Below the pieces are notes generated by a model. That model did no database searches and was not told the origin of the DNA. It worked only from the letters and a program-made list of their open reading frames with translations. Below are positions 26,225-34,337 of a stretch of DNA of 64,000 bases, one piece after another. Numbering within the stretch: position 1 is the stretch's first letter; every line of letters begins with the position of its first letter. The translations under genes and the position numbers were made by a program. Source of the DNA: Flavobacteriales bacterium (GTDB lineage: Bacteria; Bacteroidota; Bacteroidia; Flavobacteriales_E; Vicingaceae); NCBI GenBank assembly GCA_020635795.1, contig JACJZD010000001.1, forward strand, positions 257,001-321,000. Direction: 5' to 3'.

Positions 26225-27493
26225 TTGGCTATAACACTTTCTCATAATAGTAAAATTTTAACTGGAAACATTGAGCTTACTTCATCGAAAAGCATTAGCA
26301 ATAGAGTGTTAATGATAAAAGTGTTGAGTGGATTAAATTTTGAAATAAAAAATTTAGCTGAAGCAAAAGATACCCAAACCTTATTAAAGTTACTTTCTAA
26401 CGATAACATCATTTTTGATGTTGGACACGCTGGAACAGTTATGCGTTTTTTAACTGCTTTTTTAGCAATTAAAGAAGGTGAATTTGCGCTAACTGGTTCG
26501 GAGCGTATGCAAGAACGACCAATTAAAATTTTGGTTGGTGCACTTAAAACACTTGGTGCAGACATTACTTATTTAAAAAATGAAGGTTATCCGCCATTGC
26601 AGATAAAGGGTAAAAAACTTGCTGGAGGTAGCATTGAAATTGATGGTTCGGTAAGTAGTCAGTATATTTCGGCATTAATGCTTGTTGCACCGTATTTAGA
26701 AAAAGGCTTAAACATAACGTTTTTAGGAGATATTACCTCAAAACCTTACTTGGAAATGACGGCTCAAATTATGCGTTACTTTGGTGCGGAATTGATTTGG
26801 AATAGTACAGGGATGGAAATAAAATCTGGAAAATATATCGCTAAAGATTTTTTTATAGAAGCTGACTGGAGTGCTGCATCGTATTGGTATGGTATGGTGG
26901 CTTTGGCTGATAAAGCTGATGTAACATTGTACGGATTACAACAAAACAGTTTGCAGGGCGATGCCGTGGTACAAAAAATATACGAGCAATTTGGAGTTAA
27001 CACCGAGTTTATTAAAAACGGAATACGACTAACTAAAGCTTCCAACTTCCAACTTCCAACTTCTAACTTTGTTCTTGATTTTACCGAATGCCCCGATATT
27101 GCTCAAACTGTTGCTGTAACTTGTGCTGCGTTAAATGTGCCTGCAAAATTTACTGGGTTACATACCTTGCGTATAAAAGAAACCGACCGAATTGCCGCAT
27201 TGCAAACGGAGTTAACGAAACTAAATTATTGCGTTGAGGTTGAAGGAGATGATTTAATTATTTTACCGTCATTGCGAACGGAACGTAGTGGAGAGAAGCA
27301 ATCTGCTCGTGATAATACGATTGCTTCGTGTCTCGCAATGACGAGTATTAAAACCTACGACGACCACCGTATGGCGATGGCATTTGCTCCGTTGGGGTTG
27401 CTTTACCCTATAACTATTGAAGATGAAAATGTAGTGGTTAAATCGTACCCCAATTTTTGGGAAGATTTAAAGAGTGTTGGGTTTGAAAAGTGA
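26225..27493 (+). CDS. aroA: 5-enolpyruvylshikimate-3-phosphate synthase with two repeat-derived insertions
   Basis: A 422-residue protein transferring enolpyruvate from PEP to shikimate-3-phosphate. Family motifs are present: SSKSISNRVLM near the N-terminus, DVGHAGTVMRFLTAFLA, SERMQERPI, SSQYISALML, and the C-terminal TYDDHRMAMAFAPLG. The start is TTG at 26225, 6 nt after the aroB stop. Two stretches look foreign. Residues 272-281 come from a heptanucleotide tandem repeat. Residues 349-373 come from a palindromic repeat placed a few residues before the active-site DHRMAM segment. Both are in frame and no stop is created, so the gene is probably functional, but this is not proven by sequence. 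Confidence 0.93.
   Translation: MAITLSHNSKILTGNIELTSSKSISNRVLMIKVLSGLNFEIKNLAEAKDTQTLLKLLSNDNIIFDVGHAGTVMRFLTAFLAIKEGEFALTGSERMQERPIKILVGALKTLGADITYLKNEGYPPLQIKGKKLAGGSIEIDGSVSSQYISALMLVAPYLEKGLNITFLGDITSKPYLEMTAQIMRYFGAELIWNSTGMEIKSGKYIAKDFFIEADWSAASYWYGMVALADKADVTLYGLQQNSLQGDAVVQKIYEQFGVNTEFIKNGIRLTKASNFQLPTSNFVLDFTECPDIAQTVAVTCAALNVPAKFTGLHTLRIKETDRIAALQTELTKLNYCVEVEGDDLIILPSLRTERSGEKQSARDNTIASCLAMTSIKTYDDHRMAMAFAPLGLLYPITIEDENVVVKSYPNFWEDLKSVGFEK
27040..27067 (+). repeat. Heptanucleotide tandem repeat inside aroA
   Basis: Three copies of ttccaac and one ttctaac stand head to tail. The unit is 7 bp, so gain or loss of one copy would shift the aroA frame, and only multiples of three copies keep it. 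Confidence 0.8.
27267..27343. repeat. 77-bp palindromic repeat inserted in aroA
   Basis: The ends cgtcattgcga (left) and tcgcaatgacg (right) are inverted copies. Inside each is a gaagcaatc / gattgcttc pair; the left arm carries about 12 extra bases. This gtcattgcga...gaagcaat motif is a type of short repeat widespread in Bacteroidota genomes. Here it is translated as 25 residues of AroA. Confidence 0.85.
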
Positions 27494-27521
27494 AATTTTT
27501 TTAATGATAATAAATTTAGAA

Positions 27522-28394
27522 TTATTCTTTTATGATTTTTGTAAAAAATACAGAATCACCGTTATTTACTTTAACATAGTATATTCCATTAGTTAATTCA
27601 CTTAAATCTAAATCAAATTTTGATTTTGATGAAAAATCGAATTTTTTAATTTCTTGACCTTTAATGCTTAGTATTGAAATATAAATTTGTTGAAACAATT
27701 GTTTGAATTCTATTGTAATATGAGTAGTTGTAGGGTTTGGGTATACAAGAAAATAACTAGACTTATTTTCTTGTATTGAAGTAGAATTAATATTACAAGC
27801 AAATTCTTCAATTGTAACCGAAGTAGATGTTAAATCTTTGATTTTTATCCAGCCGTATAAAGTGTCTTGATTATGAAATACTCTAACTCCAATATATTTT
27901 GAGTTATCGTAAAAATTACCACCACTACAATTAAAGCTGGCAATAACCCAATGATTATAGCTTAGAAGGGCAGTTGAATCAATCCAATTTCCAAATATAT
28001 TAATTGTGTCATTCATTGCAAATCCATGAGCTAACTTATAGGTGTAAGCAAGATGAGGTGGGGTAGGATACATGCTCGGATTTCCAAAACATGAGTCTAA
28101 TGTTAATGATAGTGCTATCTCATTGCTGTTTTTTGGTATAATAGCACATCTTTTGTATGCACCATTTTGACCACTACCATCTAATGGATTTATCTCAAAA
28201 TCAATTATTCCATCGTCATTCAAATCAATGTTATATATTTTCTGAAATCCAAAAGGACTACCTCCGCTATTACAAACTGTATCAGGAATAATATCAAAGT
28301 AATAGCCATTTATTAATTGTTGTCCAGCAGTAATAATTTGAGCGCTAAATCTTAATGGCAATAAGGATACAAGTAAGACAAGAATATATCTCAT
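27522..28394 (-). CDS. Secreted protein with type IX secretion sorting domain
   Basis: A 290-residue protein. I start it at 28394, which gives a good signal peptide (MRYILVLLVSLLPLRFSAQ); an upstream in-frame ATG at 28463 would add 23 residues and bury it. The body has no recognised catalytic domain but contains IYNIDLNDDGIIDFEI, like a Ca-binding Asp-rich loop. The last about 80 residues are a T9SS type-A sorting domain (FLVYPNPTTTHITIEF ... LSELTNGIYYVKVNNGDSVFFTKIIKE). Surface or extracellular location is expected; function is unknown. Confidence 0.85.
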   Translation of the reverse strand: MRYILVLLVSLLPLRFSAQIITAGQQLINGYYFDIIPDTVCNSGGSPFGFQKIYNIDLNDDGIIDFEINPLDGSGQNGAYKRCAIIPKNSNEIALSLTLDSCFGNPSMYPTPPHLAYTYKLAHGFAMNDTINIFGNWIDSTALLSYNHWVIASFNCSGGNFYDNSKYIGVRVFHNQDTLYGWIKIKDLTSTSVTIEEFACNINSTSIQENKSSYFLVYPNPTTTHITIEFKQLFQQIYISILSIKGQEIKKFDFSSKSKFDLDLSELTNGIYYVKVNNGDSVFFTKIIKE

Positions 28395-28443
28395 ACAATT
28401 GAATATTTTTTGAAGGAAAAACTTATCAAATGTAAGAAAAAAC

Positions 28444-29436
28444 TTACTTACTAATCTTCTCAATCAAATCAATTAAACGGTTGGAGTAGCCAGCTTCGTT
28501 GTCGTACCAGCCTACAATTTTTACCATGTTTCCGATAACTGTGGTTAGCTGAGCATCGAAAATACACGAGTGTGAGTTGCCTACTATATCAATTGAAACA
28601 ATTTCATCTTCGGTGTATTCTAAAATACCTTTTAATTGGTTGTTAGCAGCTTTTTTAAAGGCAGCATTAATTTGCTCTACGGTAATGTTATTTTTTATTA
28701 CCGCACAAATGTCAATTAACGAACCATCTGGTACAGGAACACGAATAGCTCCTCCTTCTACTTTTCCTTTTAATTCTGGAAAAATCTTGGTGATAGCTTT
28801 TGCAGCTCCTGTAGTGGTTGGAACAATTGATAACGCGCCAGCTCTTGCTCTACGTAAATCTTTGTGTGGAGCATCGTGTAAACGTTGGTCGTTGGTGTAA
28901 GAGTGTATGGTAGAAATGTAAATGGTTTCTATTTCGGCAATTTCGCTTAATATCTTTATCATTGGCGAAACCGCATTGGTAGTACAAGAAGCGTTGGAAA
29001 TAATGGTGTCGGTATCGTTTAAAATAGATTCGTTAACACCAAGTACCACTGTTTTTATGTCGGCATCTTTAGCTGGAGCAGAAATAATCACTTTTTTAGC
29101 TCCTGCGGTTATGTGTTTTTGAGCCAGTTCTCTGGTTAAAAAGAAGCCTGTACATTCAACTACAAAATCAATGTTTAAATCAGCCCAAGGTAAATTAGCA
29201 GGGTCTTTTTCATGAAAAGCTTTTATAGGAGTTCCGTTTAAAATTACTTCGGTTTCGGTGTGGTCAACCGTCCCATGAAATCTGCCGTGTACCGAGTCAT
29301 ACTTAATTAAATGAGCCATAGTAGCTGTGTCGGCTAAATCGTTTATGGCAATTAAATTAATGGCTGGGTGGTTTTCTAAGGCACGAGTAAAAACTCTTCC
29401 TATTCTTCCAAAACCGTTTATCGCTACTCTTATCAT
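28444..29436 (-). CDS. gap: Glyceraldehyde-3-phosphate dehydrogenase, type I
   Basis: A 330-residue NAD(P)-dependent glycolytic enzyme. The Rossmann start MIRVAINGFGRIGRVFTRAL, the catalytic Cys in ISNASCTTNAVSP, the TTTGAAKAI segment and the C-terminal GWYDNEAGYSNRLIDLI are all present. It acts in the cytosol in glycolysis or gluconeogenesis. It lies 49 nt upstream of the T9SS substrate gene on the same strand. Readthrough is possible, but their functions are unrelated. Confidence 0.97.
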   Translation of the reverse strand: MIRVAINGFGRIGRVFTRALENHPAINLIAINDLADTATMAHLIKYDSVHGRFHGTVDHTETEVILNGTPIKAFHEKDPANLPWADLNIDFVVECTGFFLTRELAQKHITAGAKKVIISAPAKDADIKTVVLGVNESILNDTDTIISNASCTTNAVSPMIKILSEIAEIETIYISTIHSYTNDQRLHDAPHKDLRRARAGALSIVPTTTGAAKAITKIFPELKGKVEGGAIRVPVPDGSLIDICAVIKNNITVEQINAAFKKAANNQLKGILEYTEDEIVSIDIVGNSHSCIFDAQLTTVIGNMVKIVGWYDNEAGYSNRLIDLIEKISK

Positions 29437-29607
29437 GGTTGTTTATTTTATTCAAAGTTAGAAAATATACTCAAACTTAATGGCTTTTCGGGAGAAAAGC
29501 TGATTAGGTTGAGTAATGCCGAAACTAAAGTTTTAATTGTTTTCCGAAAAGCTAGTTGTTTGCGGTATAGTTGGGCTTAACTATTTTTTAAGTGGGGTTA
29601 TTTCAAA

Positions 29608-29645
29608 AAAAAAAGACTCCCGATAGCTATCGGGAGTCTTTTTAA
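29608..29645 (-). terminator. Intrinsic terminator of rpsT built on a cccgatagctatcggg palindrome
   Basis: aaaagactcccgatag and ctatcgggagtctttt form a perfect long stem with A- and T-runs on the two sides, so it can terminate in both directions. The core palindrome is a motif often seen in Bacteroidota intergenic regions. Confidence 0.85.
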
Positions 29646-29662
29646 AATGCGATTATAATAAA

Positions 29663-29914
29663 TTATAAACCTGCAACATGTTTAGTTAAACTAGACTTTA
29701 AGTTTGCAGCTTTATTTCTATGAATAATGTTTCTTTTAGCTAATTTATCAAGCATTGAAGATACTTTTGGCAACATAGCAGCAGCTTCTTTTTTATCAGT
29801 AGATTTTCTTAAATCTCTAACTGCATTACGCGTTGATTTATGTTGATATTTATTACGTAAAGTTTTCGCAATAGTTTGTCTTATTCTTTTGATTGACGAC
29901 TTGTGATTAGCCAT
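29663..29914 (-). CDS. rpsT: 30S ribosomal protein S20
   Basis: An 83-residue basic helical protein with the S20 pattern (MANHKSSIKRIRQTIAKTLRNKYQHKSTRNAVRDLRK ... IHRNKAANLKSSLTKHVAGL). It binds 16S rRNA in the small subunit. It has its own promoter at 29956 and a strong terminator downstream. Confidence 0.97.
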   Translation of the reverse strand: MANHKSSIKRIRQTIAKTLRNKYQHKSTRNAVRDLRKSTDKKEAAAMLPKVSSMLDKLAKRNIIHRNKAANLKSSLTKHVAGL

Positions 29915-29955
29915 AATGTTTAAATCTTAAATTATACTTAATTTTTTAAGGACTG

Positions 29956-29985
29956 CAAATGTATGAATTTTTTACAATATCCAAA
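29956..29985 (-). promoter_or_regulatory. Promoter of rpsT (-7 and -33 boxes)
   Basis: On the minus strand a TACATTTG box (29963-29956) is preceded after 18 nt by a TTTG box (29985-29982). This matches the Bacteroidota sigma-A promoter in sequence and spacing. Confidence 0.75.
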
Positions 29986-30010
29986 CAATTTCAGTTTTTA
30001 TTTTTAAATA

Positions 30011-30042
30011 AAAAACCACTTCATTAAATCGAAGTGGTTTTT
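30011..30042 (-). terminator. Intrinsic terminator after tRNA-Glu
   Basis: aaaaaccacttc and gaagtggttttt form a perfect 12-bp stem around an 8-nt loop. It lies 8 nt downstream of the tRNA 3' end. Confidence 0.85.
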
Positions 30043-30050
30043 ATCTTTTG

Positions 30051-30122
30051 CAGCCCGTAGGGGAATCGAACCCCTGTTTCCAGGATGAAAACCTGGCGTC
30101 CTAACCCCTAGACGAACGGGCC
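30051..30122 (-). tRNA. tRNA-Glu (anticodon UUC)
   Basis: A 72-nt cloverleaf reads on the minus strand. It has a 7-bp acceptor stem, a D-arm (GTCT...GGAC), an anticodon stem CCAGG/CCTGG with loop TTTTCAT (anticodon TTC), and a T-arm AGGGG-TTCGATT-CCCCT with discriminator G. The first acceptor pair is a G-U wobble and the CCA tail is not encoded. It is flanked by its own promoter and terminator. Confidence 0.95.
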
Positions 30123-30151
30123 TAATTTATGATCCTATAAATTTAGGAGTG

Positions 30152-30182
30152 CAAATGTATATTTTTTTCTTTTGTCTGCAAA
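30152..30182 (-). promoter_or_regulatory. Promoter of tRNA-Glu (-7 and -33 boxes)
   Basis: On the minus strand TACATTTG (30159-30152) is preceded by TTTG (30182-30179) with a 19-nt spacer, an exact match to the Bacteroidota promoter layout. The tRNA begins about 30 nt downstream. Confidence 0.78.
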
Positions 30183-30197
30183 TAAATTTCAAATAAT

Positions 30198-30887
30198 TTA
30201 TTCGAAATTATCGCTATCTGTTTGAAACTTAAAGCCTAAACGTTTTCCAGTTTTTATTTTCATGGCATTGGTTACCTCAATAATATCCATTACGCTCACT
30301 TCTCTCATGTTATTGTAGGGCGGGGTTAACAAATCAAAGTCTAACGAATAAAGTATAGATGTTTCGATAATTGCTCTTACTTTTTTTGGATTAATGGTTT
30401 CATTTATAAAATCGTTGAATAAAATTCCCATTTGTTTTTTTCCCTCAACAAAGTAGTGTAAATCGTTGTTTACAAAAAATCGTCCAACCAAATAACCCAC
30501 GTCATTAACTCTGTTGTATTTCATAGAGTCGGCCAAAAAATTGTAAATGTTTATCATGCCACAATAAGCTCGTAACTCGTCTTCTTTTACATAAGAGTTG
30601 TCCCAAATGTTGTGGTTTTTAGGGAAATCGAACACGTTGGTGTGCATGTAAAAGACCAATATATCGCCACCAAATTTAATGTGAAATTCAAAATCGCCTT
30701 TAACTTGAAACTCTATAACTACATGTTTATCAATTTTTTCCATGTCCGATTTTAATTCTTCGGCTAATTTTTCTGCTTCGGTTTTAAAATCGTTAAAAAC
30801 ATCAATGGTTTTTCTAAAAACGCTTTGCTTTAAACTGGCTTTGCGTTTTAAAACTTCAATAATTTGGTTTTTAGAAGATGTTGACAT
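30198..30887 (-). CDS. Hypothetical cytosolic protein downstream of proS
   Basis: A 229-residue soluble protein without signal peptide or membrane helices. It has a charged helical N-terminus (about 1-50), a beta-rich middle with a VVIEFQVKGDFEFHIKFGGDILVFYMHTNVF pattern, and a mixed C-terminal half. I do not recognise the family. It starts 14 nt after the proS stop on the same strand, so it is probably cotranscribed with the prolyl-tRNA synthetase gene. That is the only clue to its role. Confidence 0.8.
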   Translation of the reverse strand: MSTSSKNQIIEVLKRKASLKQSVFRKTIDVFNDFKTEAEKLAEELKSDMEKIDKHVVIEFQVKGDFEFHIKFGGDILVFYMHTNVFDFPKNHNIWDNSYVKEDELRAYCGMINIYNFLADSMKYNRVNDVGYLVGRFFVNNDLHYFVEGKKQMGILFNDFINETINPKKVRAIIETSILYSLDFDLLTPPYNNMREVSVMDIIEVTNAMKIKTGKRLGFKFQTDSDNFE

Positions 30888-30901
30888 GGTTTAAATTTTG
30901 G

Positions 30902-32374
30902 TTAGTACGCTCTCGCAAACACTACGCGTTGAGTTGATGGATTGTTAGTTAAAATACATTTTCCTGATTCTTGTTTGTTGTTTAAAGGAACGCACCTTAT
31001 TGTTGCTTTAGTCATTTCTTTTATCTTGTCTTCAGTTTCGGGTGTTCCATCCCAGTGTGCTAAAACAAACCCTCCTTTATCCAATAGTTTTTCAAACTCT
31101 TCCCAGCTATCCGCCTTATTGGTGTTTTCTTCTCTAAAATCAATGGCTTTTTGATACAAGTTAGCTTGAATGTTTTGTAACAAGTGTTCAATTTTAATAG
31201 CAATATCTTGTTGTTGTAAAACTTCTTTTTCTTTAGTGTCTCTTCTGGCTACTTCAACAGTGCCATTTTCAATGTCTCTTGGTCCAATTGCAATTCGAAC
31301 AGGAACACCTTTAAATTCGTATTCCGCAAATTTAAAACCAGGTTTGTGTGTATCTCTATCGTCAAATTTTACAGAAATGCCTTTTGCTTCAAGTGCAGCT
31401 TTCATTTTTAATGCGTGAACTGAAATTTCAGCCAATTGCTCTTCGCCTTTGTATATAGGAACAATAACAACTTGTATTGGAGCTAAATTTGGAGGTAATA
31501 CTAAGCCTTCATCATCTGAATGCACCATAATTAATGCTCCCATTAAACGAGTTGAAACTCCCCAAGAGGTTGCCCAAACGTATTCTTGTGTTCCTTCTTT
31601 TGTCGCAAATTTTACATCAAAAGCTTTAGCAAAATTCTGACCTAAAAAGTGTGATGTTCCTGCTTGTAAAGCTTTTCCGTCTTGCATTAATGCTTCAATA
31701 CAATACGTTTCTAGAGCACCAGCAAAACGTTCGTTTTTGGTTTTTACTCCTTTTAATACAGGAATAGCCATAAAATTTTCTACAAAAGTGGCGTAAACTT
31801 CCAACATTTTTTCAGCTTCTTCAATTGCTTCTTGTTGTGTGGCATGAGCTGTATGTCCTTCTTGCCAAAGAAATTCGGCTGTTCTTAAAAACAAGCGTGT
31901 ACGCATTTCCCAACGCACCACATTTGCCCATTGGTTAATTAACAATGGTAAATCTCTGTATGATTGAATCCAACCTCTGTATGTATTCCAAATAATGGTT
32001 TCTGATGTTGGTCTGATAATTAATTCTTCTTCTAATTTTGCATCTGGGTCAACAACTACACCACTGCCATCTTCAGCGTTTTTTAAGCGGTAATGAGTAA
32101 CAACAGCACATTCTTTAGCAAAACCTTCAACATGGTCGGCCTCTTTACTTAAATACGATTTTGGAATAAAAAGTGGAAAATAAGCATTAACATGACCTGT
32201 TTCTTTAAACATTTTATCTAACTGTGCTTGGATTTTTTCCCAAATGGCATAACCATAAGGTTTAATAACCATACACCCTCTAACAGCAGAGTGTTCTGCT
32301 AAATCAGCTTTAACTACTAATTCGTTATACCATTGCGAATAATCTTCTTTTCTTGTTGTAAAATCTTTTGCCAT
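30902..32374 (-). CDS. proS: Prolyl-tRNA synthetase, archaeal/eukaryotic-like class
   Basis: A 490-residue class II synthetase that charges tRNA-Pro. Motif 2 (VVRWEMRTRLFLRTAEFLWQEGHTAHAT) and motif 3 (WGVSTRLMGALIMVHSDDEGLVLPPNLAP) are present. It also has an anticodon-binding domain and the C-terminal domain ending in Ala-Tyr (VVFARAY), a hallmark of the ProS3 form. It lacks the bacterial editing (INS) domain, as expected for this class. Confidence 0.96.
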   Translation of the reverse strand: MAKDFTTRKEDYSQWYNELVVKADLAEHSAVRGCMVIKPYGYAIWEKIQAQLDKMFKETGHVNAYFPLFIPKSYLSKEADHVEGFAKECAVVTHYRLKNAEDGSGVVVDPDAKLEEELIIRPTSETIIWNTYRGWIQSYRDLPLLINQWANVVRWEMRTRLFLRTAEFLWQEGHTAHATQQEAIEEAEKMLEVYATFVENFMAIPVLKGVKTKNERFAGALETYCIEALMQDGKALQAGTSHFLGQNFAKAFDVKFATKEGTQEYVWATSWGVSTRLMGALIMVHSDDEGLVLPPNLAPIQVVIVPIYKGEEQLAEISVHALKMKAALEAKGISVKFDDRDTHKPGFKFAEYEFKGVPVRIAIGPRDIENGTVEVARRDTKEKEVLQQQDIAIKIEHLLQNIQANLYQKAIDFREENTNKADSWEEFEKLLDKGGFVLAHWDGTPETEDKIKEMTKATIRCVPLNNKQESGKCILTNNPSTQRVVFARAY

Positions 32375-32468
32375 TTATTTTGGGTATAATAATTGATTAA
32401 CTTAGCTTTAATCAACTGTTTAATAAGTCGGTAAAATTAAGTGAATTTTACCTAAAAATTGGTCCGAT

Positions 32469-32822
32469 ATGAAAACAATTCTAATTTATTTCCTTCTTAC
32501 TTTTTTTTCAATTATTAGTAATAATATCTTGGCTCAAGATGAGTTTTATAGTAATAAAAAAGAAGCAGAAAATGCTGTTGTTAAAACAGATAGTGTTGAT
32601 TTTGGCTCTTATTCTACTGCCGAAGATTATTATGATGTTGAAAATAGAAGTGTAGTTTATGATAACAAGAAATATGCAGTTGATGCGGTTAAGGAAGAGG
32701 AAGTACACGAAGAAACTCAAGAGGAAAAGAGAGATAGAAGAGAGCGAGCTGCATTCATTACCAATGTAGTTTTTGATGTTTTTGTAAATGCTGTATTCAT
32801 TTTTGCCACTTTTTTACAATAG
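32469..32822 (+). CDS. Small exported protein, N-terminal motif shared with the next gene
   Basis: A 117-residue protein with a signal peptide (about 1-22, ending NILAQ). The mature start DEFYSNKK and the later YSTAEDYYD are closely mirrored in the downstream 462-residue protein (DDFYPSKK ... YSTATDYYYD). The middle is acidic and charged (EEEVHEETQEEKRDRRER), and the C-terminus is hydrophobic (about 93-117, FITNVVFDVFVNAVFIFATFLQ), suggesting a membrane anchor. It probably arose by duplication of the same N-terminal module. Function is unknown. Confidence 0.75.
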   Translation: MKTILIYFLLTFFSIISNNILAQDEFYSNKKEAENAVVKTDSVDFGSYSTAEDYYDVENRSVVYDNKKYAVDAVKEEEVHEETQEEKRDRRERAAFITNVVFDVFVNAVFIFATFLQ

Positions 32823-32915
32823 TTATGGCATGATATTTGTCTTTTTACTAATCACGAATGAATTTAACATTTCATTAACAAATGTCCAATAGTAAAATTT
32901 AGAGGAGGATTTAAT

Positions 32916-34304
32916 ATGAAAAAGATGATAAAAATAATACTTCCAATAGCGCTGATAGCTGCTATAAGTAACGTTTCTGCACAAGATGATTTTTACCCTT
33001 CTAAAAAGAAAAAATCAAAAGAAGTAACCATTTCGCCTGTGGATGAAAAAATAAACGATAGCCAATATTCTACGGCTACCGATTATTATTATGATAAGAA
33101 ACAAACCGAAAAAGAAGCTCAATACAATCAACGTATGGGTATTACCGATTCTACCACGTATTTTGAAGATGAAAATGGTAATACTAGAATTACTAATAAT
33201 TATTACAATGGTGATAACTATGACTACAACAATGAATATTATGATTATGAATATTCTTCTCGTATAAGAAGATTCCATAGACCTTATGCTGGGTATGGTT
33301 ATTACGATAACTGTTATACCAATTATTATTGGTACGATTACAATCCATACAATTATGGAGTAAGTGTATATACCAGTTATGGTTGGTGGTATCCTCGCCC
33401 ATGGGGTTGGAATGTAGGCTGGTCGTGGGGTGGTTGGTACACTAGCTGGGGCTGGAATACGATGGGATGGGGTTGGAACAGACCTTATGGTTGGTATGGA
33501 AATTCATATTGGTCAGGATATAATCATGGTTATTGGGATGGCTACTATGCTGGAAATTACTACAACAGTTATGATAGAAATAGCCATTATTATGGACATA
33601 GAGGAGGTTCTTCAGGCTATGCAGGATATGGTAGTGGTGGAGGACGACCAAGTGGCTCGTCAATGGCAACCATAAATAGTATACCAAGACCTGTTGGTCC
33701 AACAAAAACATTTGGAGAGAAGTATGAAACCGCTGTTAGAGGTAATACATTAAATAATAATTCAGGTAATCTTAATGGGCCAAGAGCAACTGGCGGAACA
33801 TTAAATGGAGCTGGTCAAATCAATTCCACTCCTAGAAATAATACAGGGAATCCGAATGTAGGAGGATCTCAGCCGCGTCCAAATCCTTACAATCAAACTA
33901 GTCCTGTGGTTGTTCCTAGAACTTCGACCGATGGTCCGAGTGTAAACCCTAAACCTAGAATGAATAATGAACCAGGTAGTTTTTCTCCTTCACCAAGAAC
34001 AACATCAGAACCCAATGTTATTCCTCCAAAGCCGAGAACAACAAACCCTTCTACACCTTCTAGTCAGCCGACCTATAATCAGCCAAGACAACCAAGAAAT
34101 GAAGGAACACCAAATGTTGTACCTCCAAAACCAAGAACATATTCAAACCCTACAACACCTCCAACTTATAGTAAACCAAATAATAATGGTCAGTCAAAAC
34201 CGAGTAATTCGTATAGTCGACCATCGGGTAATAGTTATAACAGAGGAGGTTCTGCTCCATCTGGAGGTGGAAGCGGAGGTTCTGGAGGTAGAAGACCAAG
34301 ATAA
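32916..34304 (+). CDS. Secreted Tyr/Trp/Gly-rich, proline-rich low-complexity protein
   Basis: A 462-residue protein with a signal peptide (ending SNVSAQ) and the DDFYPSKKKK ... YSTATDYYYD module. A strongly Tyr/Trp/Gly/Asn-rich segment follows (about 90-230), then a Gly/Ser-rich stretch, then an Asn/Pro/Thr-rich tail. That tail repeats PNV(I/V)PPKPRT and related PKPR motifs and ends in a Gly-rich basic sequence. The composition resembles adhesive or structural surface proteins. No enzyme domain or T9SS sorting domain is visible. A Shine-Dalgarno-like aggagg precedes the start by about 10 nt, unusual among the genes here. Confidence 0.8.
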   Translation: MKKMIKIILPIALIAAISNVSAQDDFYPSKKKKSKEVTISPVDEKINDSQYSTATDYYYDKKQTEKEAQYNQRMGITDSTTYFEDENGNTRITNNYYNGDNYDYNNEYYDYEYSSRIRRFHRPYAGYGYYDNCYTNYYWYDYNPYNYGVSVYTSYGWWYPRPWGWNVGWSWGGWYTSWGWNTMGWGWNRPYGWYGNSYWSGYNHGYWDGYYAGNYYNSYDRNSHYYGHRGGSSGYAGYGSGGGRPSGSSMATINSIPRPVGPTKTFGEKYETAVRGNTLNNNSGNLNGPRATGGTLNGAGQINSTPRNNTGNPNVGGSQPRPNPYNQTSPVVVPRTSTDGPSVNPKPRMNNEPGSFSPSPRTTSEPNVIPPKPRTTNPSTPSSQPTYNQPRQPRNEGTPNVVPPKPRTYSNPTTPPTYSKPNNNGQSKPSNSYSRPSGNSYNRGGSAPSGGGSGGSGGRRPR

Positions 34305-34337
34305 ATAATAATTGAATAGGTAAAAAAATTAAAGAGG

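Noticed and set aside
33430..34308. Other-frame open frames inside the Tyr/Trp/Gly/Pro-rich protein gene
   Set aside because: Low-complexity coding DNA creates long alternate frames. They have no start context or domain.
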